Assembly: GCF_023228785.1 (NCBI RefSeq)
Contig: NZ_JALOAN010000010.1
Coordinates: 1 to 64,000 of the forward strand
Origin: Sulfurimonas sp.
GTDB taxonomy: Bacteria > Campylobacterota > Campylobacteria > Campylobacterales > Sulfurimonadaceae
Length of the DNA stretch: 64,000 nt
Direction: 5' to 3'
Numbering within the stretch: position 1 is the stretch's first letter; every line of letters begins with the position of its first letter. Shown here piece after piece: positions 43,057 through 51,188 of the stretch. The notes below the pieces were generated by a model, which was not told the origin of the DNA, made no database searches, and saw only the letters and a list, made by a program, of their open reading frames with translations. The translations under genes were made by a program, and so were the position numbers.

Positions 43057-44457
43057 ATGTTTAAATCCATTTTTACAAATAGCTTTGGAATACTCTTCTC
43101 TAGAATATTAGGTTTTTTAAGAGACTTGCTTACTGCATCCACTTTAGGTGCGAGTGTATATAGCGATATTTTCTTTATAGCATTTAAGCTACCAAACCTT
43201 TTTCGCAGAATTTTTGCAGAAGGTGCATTTACTCAAGTCTTCATTCCAGCCTATGCCAATTCAAAGCATAGATCTATATTTTCAGCAAATATATTTCTGA
43301 TTTTTTTATCAATAATTCTTATAATAACTTTACTTGTAAACATCTTACCATCTCTTGCCACTCAAACCATAGCAATAGGTTTTGATGATGATACCATAAA
43401 GCTTGCTTCACCTTTTGTAGCTATAAACTTTTGGTATCTTCCTATTATCTTTATAGTCACTTTTTTAAGCACGATGCTTCAATACAAAAAACATTTTGCA
43501 ACAACAGCATTTTCAACTGCACTGCTAAATATTTCTCTTATATTAGCTCTATATCTATCACAAGACAAATCTCAACTAGAGATAGTTTACTACCTTAGTT
43601 TTGGTGTAGTTATAGGCGGAATATTACAGCTAATCGCTCACTTTATAGCTATGCATAAACTTGGTCTACTTAAACCTTTGTATGGTGGATTTAAGTATAT
43701 AAAACTAAAGTCACATCATATAAAAGAAGAGTCCAAAAAGTTTAAAAAACAATTTTTTCCTGCGATGTGGGGTAATTCTACACCACAAGTTAGTGCTTTT
43801 TTAGACACTATCTTGGCATCATTTTTAGTAACTGGATCTATTAGTTATCTCTACTATGCAAACCGAATCTTTCAACTCCCACTAGCTCTCTTTGCGATTG
43901 CTACTTCTATAGCACTCTTTCCAAGTGTGGCTAGATATATAAAAAACAAGCAAAACCGTGAAGCTAGAGCTTATATGAAAAAGGCTTTTTGGTTTTTAAC
44001 ATTTTTACTAAGTGCTAGTACCATAGGCGGAATCATACTCTCTCATGAAATCGTTTGGCTCTTGTTTGAGAGAGGTTCATTTAATGCACAAGACACCATA
44101 AACTCAAGTCTTGTTTTACAAATGTATATGATAGGACTCTTACCTCTTGGACTCCAAAAACTCTTTTTACTTTGGTTATATGCAAATGAGCAACAACTTC
44201 ACGCCGCTAAAATAGCAACATTTTCACTTCTTTTCTACATCGTATTTGCATTAACACTTATAACTCCAATGGGAGCTGCAGGCTTAGCTCTTGCTGGAAC
44301 GATAAGCGGTTTTGTAGGATTTACTCTAACCATAAAAGCTTTTGGCACAAAAGACTTCTTAGCAATGCTAGGCTTAAAAAACATCCTCTATCTTATATCT
44401 GGATCTATAGTTTTTGGTCTCCTACTTTTAACTTTGAAGAGTTTTATAAACTTGTAA
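43057..44457 (+). CDS. murJ: Lipid II flippase MurJ
   Basis: A 466-residue integral membrane protein with about 14 helices. The MurJ signatures FSRILGFLRDLLTASTLG, FIAFKLPNLFRRIFAEGAF and FLLWLYANEQ are clear; the conserved Arg residues in the first two line the substrate cavity. It flips lipid II across the inner membrane. I chose the ATG at 43057 over the upstream TTG at 43036 because residues from MFKSIF match the family. It faces the cell-wall block encoded on the other strand. Confidence 0.94.
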   Translation: MFKSIFTNSFGILFSRILGFLRDLLTASTLGASVYSDIFFIAFKLPNLFRRIFAEGAFTQVFIPAYANSKHRSIFSANIFLIFLSIILIITLLVNILPSLATQTIAIGFDDDTIKLASPFVAINFWYLPIIFIVTFLSTMLQYKKHFATTAFSTALLNISLILALYLSQDKSQLEIVYYLSFGVVIGGILQLIAHFIAMHKLGLLKPLYGGFKYIKLKSHHIKEESKKFKKQFFPAMWGNSTPQVSAFLDTILASFLVTGSISYLYYANRIFQLPLALFAIATSIALFPSVARYIKNKQNREARAYMKKAFWFLTFLLSASTIGGIILSHEIVWLLFERGSFNAQDTINSSLVLQMYMIGLLPLGLQKLFLLWLYANEQQLHAAKIATFSLLFYIVFALTLITPMGAAGLALAGTISGFVGFTLTIKAFGTKDFLAMLGLKNILYLISGSIVFGLLLLTLKSFINL

Positions 44458-44474
44458 AACCCTTCCTCACACCA

Positions 44475-44578
44475 ACCACTTCACCACTTCACCACTTCAC
44501 CACTTCACCACTTCACCACTTCACCACTTCACCACTTCACCACTTCACCACTTCACCACTTCACCACTTCACCACTTC
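44475..44578 (+). repeat. Thirteen exact copies of the 8-bp repeat ACCACTTC
   Basis: 104 bases of perfect tandem ACCACTTC, with one further partial copy before and a separated copy after (44590-44599). It starts 18 bases after the murJ stop and precedes the family-B array. Its base composition and pyrimidine bias differ from the surroundings. Such a perfect short repeat is prone to slippage, so copy number should vary among strains. No gene runs through it. Confidence 0.95.
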
Positions 44579-44635
44579 CCATTGCAACCACCACTTCGTA
44601 ACTCCATTCAACACTACGTCATTCCGTCAACACTA

Positions 44636-45114
44636 CGTCATTCCGTGCTTGACACGGAATCTCATAAGGCTTTTAAAGCCTACTTAACTTTCTAAAACAC
44701 ATGAGATCCTGAATCAAGTTCAGGATGACGAAGACGCACGAGATCCTGAATCAAGTTCAGGATGACGAAGAGACATGAGATCTTCAGGATGACGAAGAAC
44801 ACCAACCCCTACGTCATTCCGTGCTTGACACGGAATCTCATAAGGCTTTTAAAGCCTACTTAACTTTCTAAAGCACACGAGATCCTGAATCAAGTTCAGG
44901 ATGGCGAAGACGCATGAGATCCTGAATCAAGTTCAGGATGACGAAGAGACATGAGATCTTCAGGATGACGAAGACACATGAGATCCTGAATCAAGTTCAG
45001 GATGACGAAGACGCACGAGATCCTGAATCAAGTTCAGGATGACGAAAGGCATCAGATCTTCAGGATGACGAAGAACACCAACCCCTACGTCATTCCGTGC
45101 TTGACACGGAATCT
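44636..45114. repeat. Family-B palindrome array, twelve copies in a higher-order repeat
   Basis: The 743-base gap between murJ and cysS holds no gene. It has three inverted copies (44636, 44812, 45088; stem ATTCCGTG-type), six complete direct copies (44704, 44741, 44880, 44917, 44981, 45018; stem ATCCTGAA-type) and three 17-base deletion forms (44778, 44954, 45054) that lack the same 10 internal bases. The array is a repeat of a block: inverted copy, AGGCTTTTAAAGCCT hairpin, direct copies, deletion form, AACACCAACCCCT. The first block is 176 bases and the second 276, by duplication of direct copies. One copy has ATGGCG as foot. Confidence 0.9.
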
Positions 45115-45164
45115 CATAAGGGCTTAAAAAATATTCCTACTCTTAAATCACTATGTCTATGTGC

Positions 45165-45170
45165 TATAAT
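45165..45170 (+). promoter_or_regulatory. -10 box of cysS
   Basis: A perfect TATAAT lies 31 bases before the cysS ATG at 45201 and just after the last repeat, so cysS is probably transcribed separately from murJ. A weak CTTAAA at 45142-45147 is 17 bases upstream. The box falls inside the longer in-frame extension from 45153, which supports the shorter start. Confidence 0.55.
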
Positions 45171-45200
45171 TCAACACAACTTAAACAAAAAGATTTTTAT

Positions 45201-46601
45201 ATGAAAATTTACGATTCACAACAAAAAACAAAACGAGAATTTATTCCTCAAGAAAAAAACAATGTAACACTATATGTTTGCGGTCCAACAGTTTATGATG
45301 ATGCTCACTTAGGTCATGCAAAGAGTGCTTTAGTTTTTGATCTCCTTTGTAGAGTTTTGCGTGCAAATGGCTACGAGGTTACTTATGCTAGAAACATCAC
45401 CGATATTGATGATAAGATCATCAAAAAAGCACAAGAACAAAACAAAACCATAAAAGAGATAACAGAGTTTTATACCTCGGCTTATCATGAAGAAATGGCT
45501 GAGCTTGGAGTTATGAGACCAGATATAGAGCCAAAAGCAACAGAATCAATAGATACGATGATAGAGTTTATCCAAAAACTCATAGATAAAAATCACGCTT
45601 ATAAAACAGAAGATGGCGATGTCTATTTTGACACTTCAAGCGATAAAGAGTACCTAAGTCTCTCAAAAAGAGTTCAAGAAGAAGATGACAAACAACATAG
45701 AGTTGAGAGTTCATCACAAAAGAGAAATAGTTCTGATTTTGCCCTTTGGAAGAGCGTAAAAGATGGAAGCGTTACATTTGACTCTCCATATGGTAAAGGT
45801 CGTCCAGGTTGGCATCTTGAGTGTTCGGCTATGATAGAAAAGCATCTTATGAAGCCTAACTTAGAATTTAGTGTAGATATTCACGGTGGTGGAGCAGATC
45901 TACTATTTCCTCACCATGAAAACGAAGCTGCTCAGACTAGATGTGCAACAGATCACACACTAGCCGCTTACTGGATGCACAATGGTTTTGTAAACATAGA
46001 TGGACAGAAGATGTCAAAAAGTTTAGGCAATAGCTTTTTTCTCAAAGATGCACTAAAAGAGTACGATGGAGAAGTTCTTCGTTTTTATCTTTTAAGCACC
46101 CACTACAGAAGTAATTTCAACTTTAACACGCAAGATCTAGATCTTGCAAAAAAAAGACTTGACAAGATCTACAGACTAAAAAAACGACTCTTTGGATTAA
46201 GCCAAGCAAACGATAAAAGTGAGTTTAAAGATGCTCTACTACAGGCTCTAAGCGATGATATGAACATCTCTTTGGCACTAAGTTTAATAGATGAGATGAT
46301 CTCAAATACAAACGAGACTCTTGATAGTGCTGGTAAACATAAAGAACTAAAAAAAGAGGCTATGTCAAACCTTACTTTCATTGAAGAGATCTTAGGTTTT
46401 GGAGTTAAAAACCCTTACGAATATTTCCAATATGGATTAGATGGAACAACTAAAGAGAAACTCTCAGTCCTTATCGCAAAAAGAGATGAGGCAAAAAAAG
46501 CAAAAGATTTTGCAACTTCAGACCAGATAAGAGACGAGATCTTAGCCTTTGGAGTAAACATAATGGACACCCCACAAGGTACATTTTGGGAGAAAGTTTA
46601 A
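45201..46601 (+). CDS. cysS: Cysteinyl-tRNA synthetase
   Basis: A 466-residue class I synthetase. The HIGH-type motif is HLGH in YDDAHLGHAKS; GQKMSKSLGN is the KMSKS loop; Cys in CGPTVYDD, Cys in HLECSAM and HHE/N in FPHHENE bind the catalytic zinc that discriminates cysteine. The C-terminal DALR domain is complete. The start at 45201 removes a 16-residue extension that overlaps the promoter. It lies downstream of the large repeat array. Confidence 0.96.
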   Translation: MKIYDSQQKTKREFIPQEKNNVTLYVCGPTVYDDAHLGHAKSALVFDLLCRVLRANGYEVTYARNITDIDDKIIKKAQEQNKTIKEITEFYTSAYHEEMAELGVMRPDIEPKATESIDTMIEFIQKLIDKNHAYKTEDGDVYFDTSSDKEYLSLSKRVQEEDDKQHRVESSSQKRNSSDFALWKSVKDGSVTFDSPYGKGRPGWHLECSAMIEKHLMKPNLEFSVDIHGGGADLLFPHHENEAAQTRCATDHTLAAYWMHNGFVNIDGQKMSKSLGNSFFLKDALKEYDGEVLRFYLLSTHYRSNFNFNTQDLDLAKKRLDKIYRLKKRLFGLSQANDKSEFKDALLQALSDDMNISLALSLIDEMISNTNETLDSAGKHKELKKEAMSNLTFIEEILGFGVKNPYEYFQYGLDGTTKEKLSVLIAKRDEAKKAKDFATSDQIRDEILAFGVNIMDTPQGTFWEKV

Positions 46602-46634
46602 AGCTTTATTATGGTGGAAAATAATATGGCTTTG

Positions 46635-47549
46635 CTACATTAAAAGTGCTAACGCACCTTTATATATTGGCTCGTCTATAAAACCATACTCTGGATGAGT
46701 AAAGCCAGTAATGCCTTTATCTCTTTGTATCTCAAAGAGTTTTACTATCTCTTTTGCTCTATTTATCTCAATTTTGCCATGAGCAAAAGCTTCGTTTACT
46801 AAAGCAACTTGCGCTGGAGAAATACAAACTTTTGCATCATAGCCTAAAGATTTCTCAAACTCTATCCATTGTGAAAATTCATCTAATTTTTCATACTCTT
46901 GATAGACAAAAGATACAGCTTTAACTCCCATAGCTCTTGAGCTTACTAAAAAGTGCGTAAGTATGTAGTTTATCGTAGGATTATCTATCTTTACTAGATT
47001 TTGAGGAAGTTTTATATCTGCTAGAAGATCTAAGATACCGAGATAAAAAGTAGTAACCCTTTGGCTAACTCTTAGAGTTGCTAGATTGTGCCACGCCTCT
47101 GATGTCTCTATGGATAGATGAAGTTCTATATCTTCATCTAAAAGAGCCAAAATATTCTCTACCTCTTTTTTTGTTTTTATTTTTGAGACTCTTATGGCAT
47201 CTGGCATAAACTGGTTTAGGTAAGCTATCTCATCATAACCGCCCTCATCAAGTGCATTTACTCTAACAACAAGCTTCTTACTACACTCTTTGTGTTTTAC
47301 TAGATATATTGCACAAAGAGCCAATGCTAAAGCTTTATCTTCTTTACTGACTCCATCTTCAAGATTTAAAATAATGCAGTCTGCTTCAAGCTCGTCAATC
47401 TTTTCTAAGTGTTTAATTTTATTACACGAGAGCATCAATGCTGATGTAAAATCATCTCTAGTGTTAAGAACTCTAAATGTAGGCTCAACCATAGCATCTA
47501 AAGTTTCTACATCTCTATTTTTAAAAGCCTCAAGGATTTTATTTAACAT
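46635..47549 (-). CDS. HpcH/HpaI aldolase/citrate lyase (CitE-like) family protein
   Basis: A 304-residue TIM-barrel lyase of the CitE/HpcH group. ADCIILNLEDGVSKEDK is the first metal-linked strand, VRVNALDEGG contains the substrate Arg, and ELHLSIETSEAW carries the metal Glu, with KVCISPAQV near the end. CitE-like proteins act on short acyl-CoAs such as citryl- or malyl-CoA, but this lineage lacks citrate lyase and the true substrate is unknown. It overlaps the cytochrome gene by 11 bases. Confidence 0.78.
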   Translation of the reverse strand: MLNKILEAFKNRDVETLDAMVEPTFRVLNTRDDFTSALMLSCNKIKHLEKIDELEADCIILNLEDGVSKEDKALALALCAIYLVKHKECSKKLVVRVNALDEGGYDEIAYLNQFMPDAIRVSKIKTKKEVENILALLDEDIELHLSIETSEAWHNLATLRVSQRVTTFYLGILDLLADIKLPQNLVKIDNPTINYILTHFLVSSRAMGVKAVSFVYQEYEKLDEFSQWIEFEKSLGYDAKVCISPAQVALVNEAFAHGKIEINRAKEIVKLFEIQRDKGITGFTHPEYGFIDEPIYKGALALLM

Positions 47550-47877
47550 TTTTTTTCGCCTCTTGTAGGTAGAGATAGAGTGCTTGAATCTCTTTTTTGG
47601 TTAAAAAGTATCTTGGCATGCCATCTTTTCGTTTGTTAAGTGAGTTAAAAAAGTACTCAAAATCTAGCTCGTTTATAACTGGTCCACTAAAGTTTTTTTG
47701 TTTTTTCTTATCTATATAACTTGCAACAATTTTTCCTTCACCTTTGTCTCCATGACAGTTATGGCAACCTATACCTCTTGGATTTTTGTAAAGTTGGGAT
47801 GCGTATTCTAGTGGTGTTATGAAAGTACTAGCTGCAAAAAGGTAAAAGGGAAAGATTAAAATCAATATATTTTTCAT
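47539..47877 (-). CDS. Periplasmic monohaem cytochrome c
   Basis: A 112-residue class I cytochrome c. A signal peptide (1-18, ending near LFAAS) is followed by the haem site CHNCH (GIGCHNCHGDKGEG), and DGMPRYFLTK provides the axial methionine in the position typical of this small c family. The ATG at 47877 gives a proper signal peptide; a longer frame starting at 47967 would overlap folD and adds no conserved sequence. It may carry electrons to a periplasmic oxidoreductase or terminal oxidase. Confidence 0.86.
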   Translation of the reverse strand: MKNILILIFPFYLFAASTFITPLEYASQLYKNPRGIGCHNCHGDKGEGKIVASYIDKKKQKNFSGPVINELDFEYFFNSLNKRKDGMPRYFLTKKEIQALYLYLQEAKKNVK

Positions 47878-47903
47878 AAAGCGCCCTATTATTATTGGAG
47901 TGA

Positions 47904-47909
47904 TATAAT
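47904..47909 (+). promoter_or_regulatory. -10 box of folD
   Basis: TATAAT lies 27 bases before the folD ATG (47937) in the 59-base gap shared with the divergent cytochrome gene. A GGGG ribosome site precedes the ATG. No -35 match is good. folD, lepB, the M50 gene and rpiB probably start here. Confidence 0.5.
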
Positions 47910-47936
47910 AACGAAAAAATAATTTATGGGGTTTAA

Positions 47937-48806
47937 ATGCAGTTATTAGATGGCAAAGCACTCTCAAAAAAGATAGAAGAAAAAGTAACTAGCGATACAA
48001 AAGAGTTAAAGTCGATTTGCGGGTGTACTCCTGGTTTAGCTGTTGTCTTAGTTGGAAAAGATCCAGCGAGCCAAGCTTATGTAAACATGAAGAAAAAAGC
48101 TTGCGATAGAGTTGGTTTTTACTCCATAACTCACGAGATGCCAGAGACGATCTCTCAAGAGGCAATTGAGAAAAGCATAGTTAAGATGAATAACGATTCA
48201 AGCATAGATGGCATACTCATTCAACTTCCACTTCCCTCACATATAGACACAACTAGACTTTTAGAGCTTGTAGATCCAGCAAAAGATGTAGATGGTTTTC
48301 ATCCCTTTAATGTTGGAAGACTAACAACTGGACTTGATGGTTTTGTACCATGTACACCGCTTGGAGTTATGCACCTGCTTAAAGAGTATAACATCGATGT
48401 AAAGGGCAAAAACTGCGTTGTAGTTGGAGCTTCAAACATAGTTGGAAAACCAATGGCTTCACTTTTGTTAAATGCAGATGCTACAGTTGAGATCTGTCAT
48501 ATTTTTACAGATGACCTTAAAAAACACACACTAAAAGCAGACATGATCTTTGTAGGTGTTGGAGTAATAGATCTTATAAAAGAAGATATGGTAAAAGATG
48601 GAGCTGTTGTTGTAGATATTGGGATCAACCGTGCTCAGAATGGAAAACTAGTTGGTGATGTTGACTTTGCTAATGTTAGTAAAAAATGCTCTTACATCAC
48701 TCCAGTTCCAGGTGGAGTTGGTCCTATGACAATTGCAATGCTTCTTAGTAACACTCTTAAAGCTGCTAAAGATAACGCTCGTAAATTAAAAGAGGCACAA
48801 GCTTAA
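47937..48806 (+). CDS. folD: Methylenetetrahydrofolate dehydrogenase/cyclohydrolase
   Basis: A 289-residue bifunctional folate enzyme. The active-site lysine is in YVNMKKKACDRVG, GILIQLPLP and DPAKDVDGFHP form the substrate site, and VVGASNIVGKPMA binds NADP; PVPGGVGPMT is the C-terminal signature. It supplies 10-formyl-THF for purine and fMet synthesis. The stop overlaps the lepB start (TAATG). Confidence 0.97.
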   Translation: MQLLDGKALSKKIEEKVTSDTKELKSICGCTPGLAVVLVGKDPASQAYVNMKKKACDRVGFYSITHEMPETISQEAIEKSIVKMNNDSSIDGILIQLPLPSHIDTTRLLELVDPAKDVDGFHPFNVGRLTTGLDGFVPCTPLGVMHLLKEYNIDVKGKNCVVVGASNIVGKPMASLLLNADATVEICHIFTDDLKKHTLKADMIFVGVGVIDLIKEDMVKDGAVVVDIGINRAQNGKLVGDVDFANVSKKCSYITPVPGGVGPMTIAMLLSNTLKAAKDNARKLKEAQA

Positions 48807-49615
48807 TGAAAGAGTTTTTATACAAAACTTACAAATTTTCAAACTCATGGACTGGAACTATAGTCATAGTTCTTTTTGTTATTTTCTTTATAGCTCAAGC
48901 CTTTAGAATCCCCTCTGGATCTATGAAAGACTCACTTCTTATAGGTGACCATCTTTTTGCTAAAAAGTTTGCTTATGGTATCTCTATGCCACACATTCCT
49001 TTTCTAGAGATGTCTATCATGCCATGGAGCGATAGACTTCGTTTAGTAGATGGAGATAAGCCAGAGAGAGGTGATATCGTTATCTTTAGACCACCACACA
49101 ACCCTAAGCAACACTATGTAAAAAGATGTGTAGCTCTTCCTGGAGACGAACTTTTTGTTAGCGATAAAAATCTATATGTTCACCATAGCGAAGGCGATGA
49201 GTGGATAAAAGAGAACTTTAAAGATTATGAGATCATTATCTATGCTGATAAACTATGGGTTAAAAACCCTTATATGAAAGAACATCCTGGCATACATCAC
49301 GATGAGAAGATCCAAAACAATGGAAGATATCATATGGAGCTTTTTGAATTTGCTCCAATTCGCATAGATAAAGACCACTATTTTATGATGGGAGATAATA
49401 GAGATCACTCAAATGACAGCCGTTTTTGGGGAGCAGTGCCATATGAAAACATAGAAGGATCTCCTTGGTTTATCTACTTCTCAGTGGGTGAAAACTGGGA
49501 AATCAGATGGGATCGAATAGGAAAAACTCCTACAGATATAGAGCAAAAAAGTCATCTAGATCTTGCAATAAGTGAAAGACTAAGAGAAGATAAAGACGAT
49601 CATGGAATCTATTGA
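48806..49615 (+). CDS. lepB: Signal peptidase I
   Basis: A 269-residue leader peptidase. One transmembrane helix (about 16-34) precedes the catalytic serine in PSGSMKDSLL and the general-base lysine in YVKRCVALPGDE; MGDNRDHSNDSRFWG is box E. It removes signal peptides from exported proteins. The gene overlaps the next by 14 bases. Confidence 0.96.
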   Translation: MKEFLYKTYKFSNSWTGTIVIVLFVIFFIAQAFRIPSGSMKDSLLIGDHLFAKKFAYGISMPHIPFLEMSIMPWSDRLRLVDGDKPERGDIVIFRPPHNPKQHYVKRCVALPGDELFVSDKNLYVHHSEGDEWIKENFKDYEIIIYADKLWVKNPYMKEHPGIHHDEKIQNNGRYHMELFEFAPIRIDKDHYFMMGDNRDHSNDSRFWGAVPYENIEGSPWFIYFSVGENWEIRWDRIGKTPTDIEQKSHLDLAISERLREDKDDHGIY

Positions 49616-50276
49616 TATACTAAAAATAGCAGCTGCTGTTATAGCCCTAGCAATTGCCATTATCGGGCATGAGATCATGCATGGTTGGGTGGCTTTCATG
49701 TATGGCGATACAACTGCTAAAAATGCTGGTAGACTCTCTATAAATCCTCTTATTCACGTAGATCTAGTTGGTACTATTATAGTTCCTGCTACTATGTACT
49801 TTTTACCGATGTTACTCGGTGGTGAGAGTGGATTTTTATTTGGTTGGGCAAAACCAGTACCTATAAACACAGGTACAGTTGTGAGAAATGGTGGCTACAA
49901 CGCTGCTATGCAAGTAGATCTAGCCGGAATTGCTTACAACTTTACACTAGCAACTATCGCCTCTATTGTACTCGTAACAATGAGCCAACCTACCACTGCA
50001 GATAGCATAGTTTATATCTTTGCCTATATGTTAGTTTTTCAACTACTCATCATAAATGTAGTATTAGGAGTCTTTAACCTGCTCCCGATTCCTCAATTTG
50101 ATGGAGCACACTTTTTGATGCATTTAGCACTAAAGTACAAAGTAAACTCCGTTGCAGAGTTTTTTTACAAAAATGAGAGATATGGGATCATTATAGTTCT
50201 TATAATTTTGATGACACCCATTAAAGACTATGTCTTACTTTTACCTGTTCAAACCATATTATTACTATTAACATAA
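49602..50276 (+). CDS. M50-family site-2-type metalloprotease
   Basis: A 224-residue membrane protease of the S2P family. The zinc motif is HEIMH (about residues 21-25) in the first helix, and NLLPIPQFDGAH supplies the third ligand (Asp) in a late helix. At 224 residues it is the short, PDZ-less type. Intramembrane cleavage targets are unknown. It overlaps lepB by 14 bases, so the two membrane proteases are co-translated. Confidence 0.86.
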   Translation: MESIDILKIAAAVIALAIAIIGHEIMHGWVAFMYGDTTAKNAGRLSINPLIHVDLVGTIIVPATMYFLPMLLGGESGFLFGWAKPVPINTGTVVRNGGYNAAMQVDLAGIAYNFTLATIASIVLVTMSQPTTADSIVYIFAYMLVFQLLIINVVLGVFNLLPIPQFDGAHFLMHLALKYKVNSVAEFFYKNERYGIIIVLIILMTPIKDYVLLLPVQTILLLLT

Positions 50277-50285
50277 AGGATTATC

Positions 50286-50717
50286 ATGAAATTTTACATC
50301 GCTACAGATCATGCAGGAGTCGATTTAAAAGATTTTACTGTAGAATTGTTAAAGCAAAAGGGTCATGATGTTATAGATCTAGGTCCTTTTTCAAAGACAA
50401 GAGTAGATTATCCAGACTTTGCTATCAAAGTTTGTGAGGCTGTTTTAGCAGACAAAGGCTCTCAAGGAGTCCTAATCTGTGGATCTGGCATAGGAATGAG
50501 CATGGCAGCAAATCGCCATAGTGGCATTAGAGCTGCACTTTGTCATGATGCATATACTGCCATGGTTGCTAGAGGACACAACGACGCAAATGTTCTATGT
50601 TTTGGCGAGAGAGTTGTAGGTCAAGGGGTAGCAGAATCCATAATAGACTCATGGCTAAGCTCAACTTTTGAGGGTGGAAGACACTGCGGTCGTGTTGAGA
50701 AAATAGAGGCTATTTGA
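50286..50717 (+). CDS. rpiB: Ribose-5-phosphate isomerase B
   Basis: A 143-residue sugar isomerase interconverting ribose 5-phosphate and ribulose 5-phosphate. ATDHAGVDLK opens the protein, LICGSGIGMSMAANR holds the catalytic cysteine and phosphate loop, and ARGHNDANVLCFGERV is the family signature. The stop is followed by the family-A double hairpin at 50731-50810. Confidence 0.95.
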   Translation: MKFYIATDHAGVDLKDFTVELLKQKGHDVIDLGPFSKTRVDYPDFAIKVCEAVLADKGSQGVLICGSGIGMSMAANRHSGIRAALCHDAYTAMVARGHNDANVLCFGERVVGQGVAESIIDSWLSSTFEGGRHCGRVEKIEAI

Positions 50718-50730
50718 TATTTGCTTTTTC

Positions 50731-50810
50731 TTCTCGTCACACCTCTCCTGAGGTGTGATGTATCTGTGTTGATCGGTATTCGTTCCACCTCAGGAGAGAT
50801 GGAACGAGAA
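50731..50810. repeat. Symmetric double REP (BIME), family A
   Basis: Two hairpins face opposite ways between rpiB and the coiled-coil gene. The left has arms TCACACCTC and GAGGTGTGA (50737-50758, 9 bp, loop TCCT) preceded by TTCTCG. The right has arms GTTCCACCTC and GAGATGGAAC (50782-50805, one mismatch, loop AGGA) followed by GAGAA. Read in one orientation both have the apex CCTC-AGGA-GAG and the foot CGAGAA, while the base of the stem differs (TCACA versus GTTCCA) with matching changes on both arms. A 23-base spacer separates them. Confidence 0.85.
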
Positions 50811-50846
50811 ATGATAAATAGACAATAAACTAAGGGAGTATATACT

Positions 50847-51179
50847 ATGTTTTGGGAATGGTCACTTTTAACAATTTTATCAATACTCTGCGTATATCTC
50901 TTTGTAAAGATGTACTATTTTAAGAGCATTACTAGTAAAGAACAAAGAGGAAATGACCTTATGAAGCTAACACTTCAAGAGGCTGAGATCCTTATTAGAA
51001 AGTATCAAATACAACTCCAAAGAGCTTTGGGAAATGTTGATATTTTAAGTGAAGAGCTTACAAAACTTAGAAATGAGCTAAAAGTTCTAAAACAAAGAAA
51101 CACTAAACATAGACAAGAAACAGATCGTCTAAATGGTAAGATCAAAGCACTAGAGGGTCGTATTGACGCTTTACTATAA
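50847..51179 (+). CDS. Membrane-anchored coiled-coil protein
   Basis: A 110-residue protein with one N-terminal transmembrane helix (about residues 4-23) followed by a long charged coiled coil (about 30-108) rich in Glu, Lys, Leu and Arg. No domain is recognised. It lies 9 bases before apt and immediately after the BIME, with a clear AAGGGAG before the ATG. The shape suggests a tether or scaffold in the inner membrane, as for YhcB-like proteins, but this is inference. Confidence 0.65.
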   Translation: MFWEWSLLTILSILCVYLFVKMYYFKSITSKEQRGNDLMKLTLQEAEILIRKYQIQLQRALGNVDILSEELTKLRNELKVLKQRNTKHRQETDRLNGKIKALEGRIDALL

Positions 51180-51188
51180 GGAGAAAAA

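Noticed and set aside
44636..45114. CRISPR array
   Set aside because: Spacers between repeats are themselves repeated and vary in length; copies are in both orientations.
45153..45200. Upstream start of cysS at 45153
   Set aside because: It contains the TATAAT promoter box; the protein from 45201 aligns with the normal CysS N-terminus.
47878..47967. N-terminal extension of the cytochrome c gene to 47967
   Set aside because: It overlaps folD and its promoter, and the ATG at 47877 directly begins a typical signal peptide.
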